Of a stretch of DNA of 64,000 nt, positions 17,313 to 25,933 are shown one piece after another. A model generated the notes under the pieces. That model was not told where the DNA came from. It ran no database searches and was given only the letters and a program-made list of their open reading frames with translations. The stretch's first letter is position 1. Each line of letters begins with the position of its first letter. The position numbers and the translations under genes were made by a program. The stretch comes from UBA1756 sp045130235 (GTDB lineage: Bacteria; Bacteroidota; Bacteroidia; Bacteroidales; WCHB1-69): NCBI GenBank assembly GCA_045130235.1, contig JBGUPJ010000044.1, positions 1 through 64,000 of the forward strand. The letters run 5' to 3'.

Positions 17313-17388
17313 GCGGTAGTAGCTCATTTGGTAGAGCGGCAGCCTTCCAAGCTGCAGGTAGCGGGTTCGAGACCCGTCTACCGCTCCA
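17313..17388 (+). tRNA. tRNA-Gly (anticodon TCC), CCA encoded
   Basis: Acceptor GCGGTAG/CTACCGC, anticodon loop CTTCCAA, T-arm GCGGG/CCCGT-type. The body ends at 17385 and CCA is encoded at 17386-17388. Followed directly by the operon terminator. Confidence 0.95.
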
Positions 17389-17401
17389 CAGAAAAAAATT
17401 A

Positions 17402-17433
17402 AAGCACCTTATTTCGATAAGGTGCTTTTTTTT
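17402..17433 (+). terminator. Intrinsic terminator of the tRNA operon
   Basis: AAGCACCTTAT and ATAAGGTGCTT pair over 11 bp around a TTCG tetraloop, followed by a run of eight or more T. A textbook rho-independent terminator. Confidence 0.9.
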
Positions 17434-17448
17434 GTATCCCCATTATTA

Positions 17449-17478
17449 TTGTTTATTCAGTAAAATAGTTTACCTTTG
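17449..17478 (+). promoter_or_regulatory. Promoter of the phosphoesterase gene
   Basis: TTG (17449-17451), 19 bases, then TACCTTTG (17471-17478). It decides the downstream start: ATG 17503 lies after it, while the in-frame TTG at 17476 lies inside it. Confidence 0.65.
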
Positions 17479-17502
17479 CATCCTTTTTTTAATTTTATAG
17501 CT

Positions 17503-18258
17503 ATGAAAAAAATGATGATTATTGTGCCTGATATTCACGGGCGTAACTTTTGGAGAACAGTAAGTTCCTGTGAAGAAGACATCGTGTTTTTGGGCGATTA
17601 TTTGGATCCGTATAATTCAGAAGGGGTGACCCGCGAGATGGCTATCCGCAATTTCCGGGAGATTCTGCTGTTTGCCAAGAGCCGCCCCGGCGTGTCGTTG
17701 TTGCTGGGCAATCACGACCTCTCGTATGTGAAAGGCGATATGTATTGCCGTTGCCGCACCGACTACGAAAACTACGACTATATCCGTTCGTTGTTCCATA
17801 AAAATATCACTTTGTTTAATATCGCCAAGGAGTGCGAGGTGAATGGGCAGCGTTTTCTGTTCTCCCATGCGGGCGTCACGCCGGGGTGGCACTCCCAGCA
17901 CACCGAGATTTTCCCCGCCTCTTACGAGGAAACCTTGCGGGAGGATCTTCTCAACTCTCTCTACCATGAGGGGAAAATGGACGGTATCTTGCATGAAATC
18001 AGTCGTTACCGGGCGGGAAGCAGTCCGCATGGCAGCATCGTATGGGCCGATGTGCGTGAATTTGAGGATCAGGCCGACGATATGTCCGACTGCCACACCA
18101 CTCAGATCGTGGGACACACCCAATGCGCCAACCGTCCCGCCAACTTCATGCCGATGCTGCCGGTATGTGATGTGGATAACCGGCAATGCTATTATATTGA
18201 TGAACAGGGAATTTTGCGTTACCTCTCGGATGATGAGATGGTGATGACGTCACTTTAG
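17503..18258 (+). CDS. Calcineurin-like metallophosphoesterase
   Basis: 251 residues. The metal-binding motifs appear in order: PDIHGR (about 8-13), GDYLDPY (about 33), GNHD (about 70), SHAG (about 116) and VGHTQ (about 205). Family members hydrolyse phosphomonoesters or diesters with a dimetal centre; whether this one acts on protein, nucleotide or another substrate is unknown. No signal peptide, so cytoplasmic. The nuclease gene follows 27 bases later without an obvious promoter, so the two may be co-transcribed. Confidence 0.88.
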   Translation: MKKMMIIVPDIHGRNFWRTVSSCEEDIVFLGDYLDPYNSEGVTREMAIRNFREILLFAKSRPGVSLLLGNHDLSYVKGDMYCRCRTDYENYDYIRSLFHKNITLFNIAKECEVNGQRFLFSHAGVTPGWHSQHTEIFPASYEETLREDLLNSLYHEGKMDGILHEISRYRAGSSPHGSIVWADVREFEDQADDMSDCHTTQIVGHTQCANRPANFMPMLPVCDVDNRQCYYIDEQGILRYLSDDEMVMTSL

Positions 18259-18285
18259 TCTTTAATCTACATTAAAATAATCCGT

Positions 18286-19074
18286 ATGAAAAGATTGTAT
18301 TTTCTTATTGTTCTGTCGCTGTTGATGTGCTGCCTTTCCAGTCAGTGCGTGAGCGGACAGAAAGCTGAGGCCCAACCGAAAGTCTCCCCAACTGATAAAT
18401 TGGAATACCCCGCCTTTACCGACGAGGAGGACATCATTTGCCATATCGGCTACACCACCTCTTACAACCACACCACGCTGGTGCCCGACTGGGTGGCCTA
18501 CGAGCTCACCGATGCCGAAGCCGCCGGTGAGCTGCCCCGCAACGACGCTTTCGCACAGGATGAGATGTGCAAGGGACGGCAGGCCGAACTGGCCGACTAC
18601 CGTGGCTCCGGCTGGGATCGCGGCCACATGGCGCCCGCTGCCGACATGAAATGGAGCGAGCAGGCCATGTTGGAGAGTTTTCTGCTCACCAATATGTGTC
18701 CGCAGAACCACACGTGCAACGCCGGTTGCTGGGAAAAGACCGAGAAGATGGGACGCCGTATCGCCCAACAGTATGGAAAGGTGTATATCGTCTGCGGCCC
18801 CGTCTTCACCACTCACCAGTACGGCACCATTGGCGCCAATCAGGTGGCGGTGCCCGATGCGTTCTTCAAGGCCTTCCTGATTGAAAGTGAGGGCAATTAC
18901 GCCGCCATCGGCTTTATGGTGGAAAACTCGTCGGAGAAGCAGGAGCTGAAAGCCACCTCCATGTCGGTGGATGACTTGGAACAGCTGATTGGCCGCGACC
19001 TTTTCCCGAACCTGCCCGACGACATCGAGAACGACATCGAGAGCAAAATCGTGAAGAAATACTGGGGAATTTAG
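18286..19074 (+). CDS. Secreted DNA/RNA non-specific endonuclease
   Basis: 262 residues with a signal peptide (1-24, SSQCVSGQ). It is of the NUC1/Serratia nuclease type (beta-beta-alpha-metal). DRGHMAPAADM (about 107-117) carries the catalytic His, and the downstream Asn lies in NMCPQNHTCNAGCW. It is exported to the periplasm or outside, where it would degrade nucleic acid for nutrition or biofilm turnover. Its stop overlaps by 3 bases the stop of the convergent MATE gene. Confidence 0.93.
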   Translation: MKRLYFLIVLSLLMCCLSSQCVSGQKAEAQPKVSPTDKLEYPAFTDEEDIICHIGYTTSYNHTTLVPDWVAYELTDAEAAGELPRNDAFAQDEMCKGRQAELADYRGSGWDRGHMAPAADMKWSEQAMLESFLLTNMCPQNHTCNAGCWEKTEKMGRRIAQQYGKVYIVCGPVFTTHQYGTIGANQVAVPDAFFKAFLIESEGNYAAIGFMVENSSEKQELKATSMSVDDLEQLIGRDLFPNLPDDIENDIESKIVKKYWGI

Positions 19075-20492
19075 TCTTCGTCGCCCACACTCGGTCCCGC
19101 CTCGTGGATTACCTTCGGCTCGGGACGATGTCCCGGACGGAAGACGTTGAGGTTGCGGTACAATAGAATAGCCGCCAACAACGCCCCCATCACATCAGAG
19201 ATTGTACACGACATCCAGATACCAGTAAGACCTGGGATGTGCTGCTGTTCAAACAGATAGGGGATGATATACACCAGCGGAAGCAGGAAGATAACCTGCC
19301 GCGACAGACTGGTGACAATCGCAATCCACGGCTTGTCAATCGACTGGAAAAAGTTGGAGTTGGTGATGGTGAAACCAATCAGCGGGAACATGACCATGAT
19401 GTAGCGCATGGCCGGAATGATGATGTTGATGAGGATGTCATCATCGGTAAAGATGTAGGAGAGCACACGGGGGAAAGCACAGCATCCCACACTGCCTACC
19501 AGTCCGATAAGTACGCATACTTTCAGGGTAAGGACATACACCTGCTTCAGTCTGTCGTTGTGCCCTGCACCGTAGTTGTAGCCGGCGATGGGCTGCATGC
19601 CCTGGCAAACGCCCAGAATAAGCATCACCATCAGCATGGCGAAGGTGTTGACGATGCCGTAAGCGCCCACGGCAAGGTCGCCGCCGTAACGCAGCAGCTG
19701 CTGGTTGAGGAGTGCCACCACGCCCGCCGCTGCCACATTCATCAAGAACGGGCTCATACCGATGAGGGTGATGTTGCGGAAGATGTACCCCTTGGGTTTC
19801 CATGCGTGCCGGCGGAAACGGATGAACGAGCTACGCTGCACAAAATGCAGAATGGAAACCACCGCGGTGGCAGTCATGGAAATGGTGGTGGCCCACGCCG
19901 CCCCCGCAATGCCCCAATGAAATACAAAGATGAAAATCGGGTCGAGAATCATGTTCAGCACGGCACCACCCGCCAAGATAAACATGGCCTTGAAGGGATA
20001 GCCGGAAGCTCGAATCAACCCGGTGAGGTTGAAGGTGACCGTGGTGAGGAACATGCCGGGCAAAACAATGATCATGTACTCCCGCGCATAGCTCACCGTC
20101 TCGGCGGTGGCTCCGAACATCATCAGAATTTTATCCAAAAAAAGATAGCATGAAAACATGACAAGGCTGCCCAGCACGAGGGTGAAAACCATACTGTTGC
20201 CCAGGATTTTCTCCGCCCAGTGGTTATCTTTGCGCCCCAGCACGATGGACATGCGTGCCGATGAGCCCACCCCAATCAGCGAGCCGAAAGCATGAATGAT
20301 GTTCATCAACGGCATGGTGATGGCCAGCCCGGCGATGGCCAATGGACCTACGCCATGACCGATGAAGGCACGGTCGGCAATGTTATACACAGAAGCGATG
20401 ATCTGGCTGATGACGGCGGGTAGGGCATAGACGAATAGAAGCCATCCTATCTTCTTGGTTTCCAGTTCTTTGGTTTTGTCGATGTCCGCCAT
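19071..20492 (-). CDS. MATE-family multidrug/toxin exporter
   Basis: 473 residues with about 12 membrane helices and the MATE pattern of two similar halves. It exports cationic drugs or metabolites using a Na+ or H+ gradient; the substrate is unknown. N-terminal helix after DKTKELETKKIGWLLF; the C-terminal tail is polar (RPGHRPEPK). Its -7 box is at 20517-20524. Transcribed alone, convergent with the nuclease. Confidence 0.93.
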   Translation of the reverse strand: MADIDKTKELETKKIGWLLFVYALPAVISQIIASVYNIADRAFIGHGVGPLAIAGLAITMPLMNIIHAFGSLIGVGSSARMSIVLGRKDNHWAEKILGNSMVFTLVLGSLVMFSCYLFLDKILMMFGATAETVSYAREYMIIVLPGMFLTTVTFNLTGLIRASGYPFKAMFILAGGAVLNMILDPIFIFVFHWGIAGAAWATTISMTATAVVSILHFVQRSSFIRFRRHAWKPKGYIFRNITLIGMSPFLMNVAAAGVVALLNQQLLRYGGDLAVGAYGIVNTFAMLMVMLILGVCQGMQPIAGYNYGAGHNDRLKQVYVLTLKVCVLIGLVGSVGCCAFPRVLSYIFTDDDILINIIIPAMRYIMVMFPLIGFTITNSNFFQSIDKPWIAIVTSLSRQVIFLLPLVYIIPYLFEQQHIPGLTGIWMSCTISDVMGALLAAILLYRNLNVFRPGHRPEPKVIHEAGPSVGDED

Positions 20493-20516
20493 TCTCTTTT
20501 TTCAAAATTAAGGGTG

Positions 20517-20524
20517 CAAAATTA
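20517..20524 (-). promoter_or_regulatory. -7 box (TAATTTTG) for the MATE gene
   Basis: The minus strand reads TAATTTTG, 24 bases before ATG 20492. Confidence 0.5.
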
Positions 20525-20656
20525 CGATTATTTTTTTTCAGATTTTTCAATTTTTACACAATGGATAATTATGGGTGATTTTTAATTGTTTCTCTCTGAA
20601 AATCAAATAAATACAATTAAAGGCAGCTTAAATTTGCGCTTAATACAGCTCAAGTG
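20525..20656. other. Intergenic, no gene seen
   Basis: Very AT-rich middle part of the 310-base gap between the divergent MATE and small secreted protein genes. No ORF, tRNA or clear structure. Confidence 0.5.
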
Positions 20657-20686
20657 TTGGAAATGAGAAAATAATATGTAATTTTG
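20657..20686 (+). promoter_or_regulatory. Promoter of the small secreted protein gene
   Basis: TTG (20657-20659), 19 bases, then TAATTTTG (20679-20686). Confidence 0.65.
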
Positions 20687-20692
20687 CAGCGT

Positions 20693-20802
20693 CAACTTTC
20701 CAGATTTGGTCTAACGGACTTCGCAAGGTCTGGGGTGTTGGCGAGAAAAGAGTAGGAATAGAAGAACCCTATAATTCATTCATATTAAAATACATAATTG
20801 TT
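20693..20802 (+). promoter_or_regulatory. Structured 5' leader of the small secreted protein gene
   Basis: About 110 bases between the promoter and ATG 20803. CCAGATT (20700-20706) can pair with GGTCTGG (20727-20733), using two G-T pairs, around a 20-base loop. It is G+C-richer than its surroundings. No known riboswitch class was recognised. Confidence 0.35.
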
Positions 20803-21294
20803 ATGAAAAGATTTTTTGTTATCGCTCTCTGTCTGCTGTTTTCGCAGACGATGTGGGCACAGAAGTTTTCTGTCCCGGCTATCCCGGACGAAATCGAAGA
20901 TAGTGAATATGTCAAGTACCAAAAGGATTTTATCCGCTGCGTGGATTGGTTGGAAAGCCATTCACCCTCCGCAAACCAACGCAAGGATGTGAACGCCTTT
21001 GTATTGTGGTGGCTTTCTGGCACTCCTGACGTGCATATCGAAATGAATGCTGACGTGGCCAACTTTAACAACGCCGACCTTATCCTGCTCTATCTTGGCG
21101 GCTGGGCTAAGCACATCATCAATAATCCCGATGCTTCTGCTCTGGACGGCAATATGACTGGATTTGAAACAGTCATTAATTACTATCTCAAATACAAGGA
21201 TTCCTTAGGCAAGAATAAGTGTGTGGAGGATCTCATTAAGATGAAAAACAAAGGTACCCTCAGGCAATATGTGGAGAACTCGATGAAGAAATAA
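20803..21294 (+). CDS. Small secreted protein, function unknown
   Basis: 163 residues: signal peptide 1-19 (TMWAQ), then a mixed alpha-type domain with conserved-looking Trp residues (CVDWLESH, VLWWLSG, GGWAKHI) and a basic C-terminus. I do not recognise the family. Probably periplasmic. It has its own promoter and structured leader, and a hairpin terminator overlaps the promoter of the next gene, so it is monocistronic. Confidence 0.75.
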   Translation: MKRFFVIALCLLFSQTMWAQKFSVPAIPDEIEDSEYVKYQKDFIRCVDWLESHSPSANQRKDVNAFVLWWLSGTPDVHIEMNADVANFNNADLILLYLGGWAKHIINNPDASALDGNMTGFETVINYYLKYKDSLGKNKCVEDLIKMKNKGTLRQYVENSMKK

Positions 21295-21340
21295 GATTTC
21301 CTCTGGCAGATCTCTCGTGTACGAATACTTTTTTTGAGCA

Positions 21341-21380
21341 AAAAGGCTGTTTTTTTTGACGGAGATTCAGCCTTTTTATT
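21341..21380 (+). terminator. Terminator-like hairpin before the S46 peptidase promoter
   Basis: AAAAGGCTG (21341-21349) pairs with CAGCCTTTT (21368-21376) over 9 bp, with a T-rich 18-base loop, followed by TTATTTATTTTT. Confidence 0.55.
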
Positions 21381-21388
21381 TATTTTTG
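21381..21388 (+). promoter_or_regulatory. -7 box (TATTTTTG) for the S46 peptidase
   Basis: TATTTTTG lies 21 bases before ATG 21410; a TTG at 21356-21358 is 22 bases upstream. It excludes the longer in-frame start at 21356. Confidence 0.6.
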
Positions 21389-21409
21389 CATCTTCAAAAT
21401 CTTATCAAA

Positions 21410-23554
21410 ATGAAACACAAAATCAATCTTTTGTTCATCTCTTTGATGATGCTTGTGTGCAGTGTGCGTGCCGATGAGGGCATGTGGCTGCCGTATTCTA
21501 TCAACGGACAGAATTTGGCCGACATGCAGCGATTGGGCTGCAAACTCACCGCCGAGCAGATCTTCAGCTTCAACCAGCCCAGCCTCAAGGATGCCATCGT
21601 GCAGTTCGGTGGCGGCTGCACCGGCGAGCTGATCTCTGCAGAGGGACTTCTGCTCACCAACCATCACTGCGGACTCTCCTACGTGCAGAGCCACGCCTCC
21701 GTGGAACACGACTACCTCCAAGATGGGTTCTTGGCCAGAAGCAAAGGCGAGGAACTGCCCAACGAGGGGCTTTCAGTATCGTTTCTGAATTATATTGAGG
21801 ATGTTACAACGGCTGTGCTGGATGGTGTTACCGACAATATGTCGGAGCAGGATCGCGCCACTGCCATCAAGAAAAACTGCAGCAAGTTGGTGAAAGAGTA
21901 CAAAGAAGGGAAGAGCGGCGTTGAGGTTGAGATCGTTCCTTTCTATCATGGCAACCAGTACATTCTGTTTGTGTATGATGTGTATAAAGATGTGCGTCTG
22001 GTGGCTTGTCCGCCGTGGGGCATCGGCAAGTTCGGTGCCGACACCGACAACTGGACATGGCCGCGCCACAAGGGCGATTTCTGCATCTTCCGCGTCTATA
22101 CCGCTCCCGACGGTTCGCCCGCCGAGTACAGCAAGGACAATGTGCCGATGAAGTCAAAGCACTTCTTGCCCATCTCCCTCAAGGGTGTGCAGCCCAACGA
22201 CTACACCATGATTCTCGGCTACCCGGGTTCCACCGACCGCTACTCGGCATCAGGTTCAGTGAAGAATGTCATCGAGCTGGAAGGTCCCGCCATCGTGGAT
22301 TGCCGCACCACCAAGCTGGAGCAGTACCGCAAGCACATGGACGCCGATCCTGCTGTGTTTATTCAGTACGCCTCCAAGCAGGCCAGCGTCAGCAACTACT
22401 GGAAATATTATATCGGACAGGTGAAACAGCTTCAGAACAACAAGGTTTTGGACAAACGTCTGGAGCAGGAAAAGGCTTTCCGTGAGTGGGCTGCGCAGAA
22501 CAAAGAGCGCAAAGCCAAGTACGATGGCATTTTCGATGAGATGGACAACTACTGGAACCATCAGGCGAAATATACCAAAGCGCTGACCTATCTGCGCGAG
22601 GCCGGCTGGCGCGGCGGTGAGGCTGTGGCCTTCGCCGTGAGCTTCCGCCGTATCAATGCTTATATTAATGGCGGCGCACCGCAAAAGGACATTGAGGGGC
22701 TGGCCAAATCGCTGAAGGCATCGGTTCCTGATTACTTCAAAGATTATAATAAGGATTTGGATCGCGATGTCACGATTGCCCTGTTGAATCTATTTTATAA
22801 AGATGTGAATCCCGACCAGCAGCCGGCTACCATCAAGAAGGTAGGGGATAAGAACGGTGGCAATTTCACCGCTTTTGTCAATAATGCTTTCGCTAAGTCT
22901 ATCTTCGTGGATGCCAATAAGTTGAATGCTTGGCTCGATAATCCGAAATCGTTAGACAAAGATCCCATCTTTGCCTTGATGCAGGAAATTGTAAATATGT
23001 ATATCGAACTGGGTGAAGCGGCTGAAGCGGTGAACTGCAATCGCGCTGACCGTCTCTACATGGAAGGCCTGATGGAGATGCAGAAAGACCACAACTTCTA
23101 TCCGGATGCCAACTTCACCATGCGCCTCACTTACGGCAGCGTGCAGGACTGCAGTCCGAAGGATGCCGTGAAATACAGCTACTACACTACCTTAGACGGT
23201 GTGATGGCCAAATACATTCCCGGCAACTGGGAGTTCGACGTGCCGAAGGATCTCATCAGGCTGTGGGAAAACAAGGACTATGGCCGCTATGCCAACGAAA
23301 AAGGCGAACTGGTGGTCAATTTCATCACCACCAACGACATTACCGGCGGCAACTCCGGCAGTCCGGTAATTGACGCCAACGGCAACCTCATCGGTCTGGC
23401 CTTCGACGGCAACTGGGAGGCCATGAGCGGCGACATCTCCTTCGAGAACAAGGTGCAGCGCACCATCTGCATGGATATGCGTTATTTGCTGTTCATCATC
23501 GACAAGATGGCCAACGCTCAGAACCTGATGCAGGAACTGCAGATTGTGGAGTAA
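21410..23554 (+). CDS. S46-family dipeptidyl-peptidase, DPP7-type
   Basis: 714 residues with a signal peptide (1-20, CSVRA). Periplasmic serine peptidase that removes dipeptides from peptide N-termini in asaccharolytic or proteolytic Bacteroidota. The catalytic His is in TNHHCG (about 84-88), DTDNWTWPRHKGDF (about 208-221) covers the Asp region, and the nucleophile Ser is in GGNSGSP (about 644). The specificity position after the Ser loop reads LAFDGNWEA, i.e. Gly as in DPP7 (hydrophobic P1), where DPP11 (acidic P1) has Arg. It has its own promoter and a terminator just after the stop. Confidence 0.94.
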   Translation: MKHKINLLFISLMMLVCSVRADEGMWLPYSINGQNLADMQRLGCKLTAEQIFSFNQPSLKDAIVQFGGGCTGELISAEGLLLTNHHCGLSYVQSHASVEHDYLQDGFLARSKGEELPNEGLSVSFLNYIEDVTTAVLDGVTDNMSEQDRATAIKKNCSKLVKEYKEGKSGVEVEIVPFYHGNQYILFVYDVYKDVRLVACPPWGIGKFGADTDNWTWPRHKGDFCIFRVYTAPDGSPAEYSKDNVPMKSKHFLPISLKGVQPNDYTMILGYPGSTDRYSASGSVKNVIELEGPAIVDCRTTKLEQYRKHMDADPAVFIQYASKQASVSNYWKYYIGQVKQLQNNKVLDKRLEQEKAFREWAAQNKERKAKYDGIFDEMDNYWNHQAKYTKALTYLREAGWRGGEAVAFAVSFRRINAYINGGAPQKDIEGLAKSLKASVPDYFKDYNKDLDRDVTIALLNLFYKDVNPDQQPATIKKVGDKNGGNFTAFVNNAFAKSIFVDANKLNAWLDNPKSLDKDPIFALMQEIVNMYIELGEAAEAVNCNRADRLYMEGLMEMQKDHNFYPDANFTMRLTYGSVQDCSPKDAVKYSYYTTLDGVMAKYIPGNWEFDVPKDLIRLWENKDYGRYANEKGELVVNFITTNDITGGNSGSPVIDANGNLIGLAFDGNWEAMSGDISFENKVQRTICMDMRYLLFIIDKMANAQNLMQELQIVE

Positions 23555-23580
23555 AGAGGGAAGAAAGTTTTGTAGAAATA

Positions 23581-23621
23581 AAAAACCGAAAATCTACTGA
23601 GTTGATTTTCGGTTTTTTTTT
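23581..23621. terminator. Bidirectional terminator between the S46 peptidase and tRNA-Met
   Basis: AAAAACCGAAAATC pairs with GATTTTCGGTTTTT around TACTGAGTT, followed by a long T-run; on the minus strand the A-run gives T's too. It serves both convergent units. Confidence 0.85.
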
Positions 23622-23630
23622 ATGGTTGAG

Positions 23631-23702
<72 letters not shown>

Positions 23703-23713
23703 ATTTGGAACTG

Positions 23714-23721
23714 CAAAATTA
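23714..23721 (-). promoter_or_regulatory. -7 box (TAATTTTG) for tRNA-Met
   Basis: The minus strand reads TAATTTTG, 12 bases before the tRNA 5' end. Confidence 0.5.
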
Positions 23722-23992
23722 CACTTTTTTTGTTTCCTCCCATCATCTTTCATGAAAAAAAAATTAGGGCATTAAGATGGTAGGAATATGATTGTTGCTT
23801 TTATGCTTAATTATTTTATAGTAAGCATGATATAATATTTTATTAAAGAAATATTATAAGTAAAAATCGGGGATATTGTATCAAAAAATGGCATATTAGG
23901 TGAAGGCAATAGGATATGATTGCTGCTGTTTTTCGGAGAAATTCCACCCCAATCACCGCAAATGCGTTTGTGAGAAAAAATTTCTCTGAATA
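23722..23992. other. AT-rich intergenic region without a gene
   Basis: No ORF or RNA gene recognised. It holds ATGCTTA/TAAGCAT arms around an AT loop (about 23802-23828), GAGAAATT/AATTTCTC arms enclosing a CGCA/TGCG mini-hairpin (about 23936-23986), and an imperfect direct repeat of about 20 bases (TAGGAATATGATTGTTGCT near 23781 and TAGGATATGATTGCTGCT near 23910). It could be a decayed element or regulatory DNA. Confidence 0.4.
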
Positions 23993-24024
23993 TTGGACTT
24001 GTAATATTTATTTTTATACTTTTG
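23993..24024 (+). promoter_or_regulatory. Promoter of the ABC exporter operon
   Basis: TTG (23993-23995), 21 bases, then TACTTTTG (24017-24024), 66 bases before the adaptor ATG. Confidence 0.6.
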
Positions 24025-24090
24025 CATAATTGAATGATGAAATTAGGCTTTTCATTGAAGTTTTAATAAGATATTTAATTTTAGAATGTT

Positions 24091-25011
24091 ATGAAAAGAT
24101 TGTATATAGGGAAGCTACTGTTGGGATCATTGATTTTTGCTGCGATGACCTCGTTTTTGGCTTCTTGTGGCAATGATGACAACCAAGCTGATGCACACGG
24201 CGTGTTTTGTGCTACTGAGATTATTGTTTCTGCCGAAAGTAACGGAAAATTGCTGGAGTTCGACGTGCAGGAAGGACAAACCTACCAGGCCGGCGACCTG
24301 CTCGGCTATACCGACACCATGGATTTGGCCCTGCAAATCCAGCAGTTGGAGGTGAAAATACGTGCCACACTGGCCAGCCGCCCCGACATCCCGTCGCAGC
24401 TCAACACCTTGCAGGCTCAGCTGCAAACCATGGAGCGCGAGCGTAACCGTGTGGCTACCCTTGTGGATGCTAACGCTGCGACTACCAAGCAGTTGGATGA
24501 TGTGGATGCGCAGATTAAGATTCTGAAAAGTCAGATCGCTGCCACCAAGTCCACCCTCGGCACTCAGTCGGCGGCCATCCTCGAGAACGTGGAGGCTATG
24601 CGCATCCAGATGGCCCGCCTCCAGAACGGCCTCGACAAGTGCAAAATCACCGCGCCCATTACCGGCACCGTGCTGAAAAAATATATCGAACCTAACGAGC
24701 TGGCCTATCCGGGCAAACCGCTGTTCAAGATCGCTGACATCACCAACATGTCCATCAAAGTGTATGTTACCGAAGACCAGCTTTCTTCTATCAAAGTTGG
24801 ACAAGGTGCTGAAATTCACATTGATACGGATGGTGGTGATGACCGTATCATCAAAGGAAAAGTGAGTTGGATTTCCGATAAGGCCGAGTTCACGCCCAAG
24901 ATGATTGTCACGAAGAAGGAACGGGCCAACATGGTGTATGCGGTGAAAGTGAGCTTCCAAAACGACGGCTCCGCCAAGATCGGAATGCCCGGAGATGTCT
25001 ATTTCAAATAG
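24091..25011 (+). CDS. HlyD-family lipoprotein adaptor of an ABC exporter
   Basis: 306 residues. The lipobox FLASC (Cys at about 26) marks a lipoprotein facing the periplasm. Then a biotinyl-lipoyl-like first half (NGKLLEFDVQEGQTYQAGDLLG), a coiled-coil hairpin (about 80-185), a second lipoyl half (KCKITAPITGTVLKKYIEPNE) and a beta-barrel. It bridges the inner-membrane transporter to an outer-membrane channel; no TolC-like gene is in the operon. Resembles E. coli YbhG in context. First of five tightly packed genes. Confidence 0.92.
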   Translation: MKRLYIGKLLLGSLIFAAMTSFLASCGNDDNQADAHGVFCATEIIVSAESNGKLLEFDVQEGQTYQAGDLLGYTDTMDLALQIQQLEVKIRATLASRPDIPSQLNTLQAQLQTMERERNRVATLVDANAATTKQLDDVDAQIKILKSQIAATKSTLGTQSAAILENVEAMRIQMARLQNGLDKCKITAPITGTVLKKYIEPNELAYPGKPLFKIADITNMSIKVYVTEDQLSSIKVGQGAEIHIDTDGGDDRIIKGKVSWISDKAEFTPKMIVTKKERANMVYAVKVSFQNDGSAKIGMPGDVYFK

Positions 25012-25017
25012 TTGCCG

Positions 25018-25932
25018 ATGCCGGTCATCAGTGTCTCCCATCTGGATAAGTCGTACGGCAAGGTACACGCCCTCCGCGATGTCAGTTTCGAGGTGGACGA
25101 GGCCGAGGTGTTCGGCGTTGTAGGTCCTGATGGGGCAGGGAAGTCCACCCTTTTCAACATCCTCACCACGTTGCTGTTGCCCGACTCGGGCGATGCTGCC
25201 GTGTTGGGACTCGACGTGCGCACCCGCTACCTCGAAATCCGCAAGCACATCGGCTATCTGCCCGGAACCTTCTCGCTCTATCCCGATCTCACCGTGGAGG
25301 AGAACCTCGTGTTTTTCGCCACCATGTACCAAAGTTCCATCAAAGAGAACATGCCCCTCATCGCCTCCATCTGGTCGCAGATTGAGCCGTTCAAGAAACG
25401 TTTCGCCGGCAAACTGTCGGGCGGCATGAAGCAGAAACTCGCGCTCTGTTGTGCGCTGATACACAAGCCGGTACTGCTCTTCCTCGACGAGCCCACCACC
25501 GGCGTGGACCCCGTTTCCCGTAAAGAGTTCTGGGAAATTCTGCGCTCCATCAAACAGCAGGGCATCTCCGTCATGGTCTCCACCCCCTACATGGATGAGG
25601 CCACCCTTTGCGACCGTATCGCCCTGATGCAAGACGGCCGGATTATGCGCATGGATACGCCGAAGAATATCGTCCGAGACTTCAACGGACACCTGGTCAC
25701 GCTTCAAACTCCCGACATCTTCCAGCTGCTGAAAGTCATGGGGAAATATGCCGCCCACTGCACCTTCTACCCCTACGGCGAAAACTTGCACGTCATCTTC
25801 TATGAACCTCTGGAAAAGGCAATTCCTGAATTTGAAGCGTTTCTTCAACAAAATAATATAACTCACGGAGAAATCAAACATATAGAACCTAATATAGAAG
25901 ACTGTTTTATTGAAATTGTAAAAGGAAATTGA
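25018..25932 (+). CDS. ABC transporter ATP-binding protein (first)
   Basis: 304 residues from ATG 25018, 6 bases after the adaptor stop. Walker A GPDGAGKST (about 37-45), Q-loop region in GTFSLYPDLTVEEN, canonical signature LSGGMKQKL (about 135-143), Walker B LLFLDEPTTGVDP, H-loop position replaced by STPYMDE (Thr-Pro where His is usual). The C-terminal 80 residues are a DrrA-like extension. Corresponds to one half of the double ATPase YbhF; it would power export with the second ATPase and two permeases. Confidence 0.92.
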   Translation: MPVISVSHLDKSYGKVHALRDVSFEVDEAEVFGVVGPDGAGKSTLFNILTTLLLPDSGDAAVLGLDVRTRYLEIRKHIGYLPGTFSLYPDLTVEENLVFFATMYQSSIKENMPLIASIWSQIEPFKKRFAGKLSGGMKQKLALCCALIHKPVLLFLDEPTTGVDPVSRKEFWEILRSIKQQGISVMVSTPYMDEATLCDRIALMQDGRIMRMDTPKNIVRDFNGHLVTLQTPDIFQLLKVMGKYAAHCTFYPYGENLHVIFYEPLEKAIPEFEAFLQQNNITHGEIKHIEPNIEDCFIEIVKGN

Positions 25933-25933
25933 G

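Noticed and set aside
24127..25881. A 584-codon open frame on the minus strand
   Set aside because: It is antisense to the HlyD adaptor and first ATPase, both with clear family motifs; its own translation shows no domain and unnatural His/Gly/Val composition.
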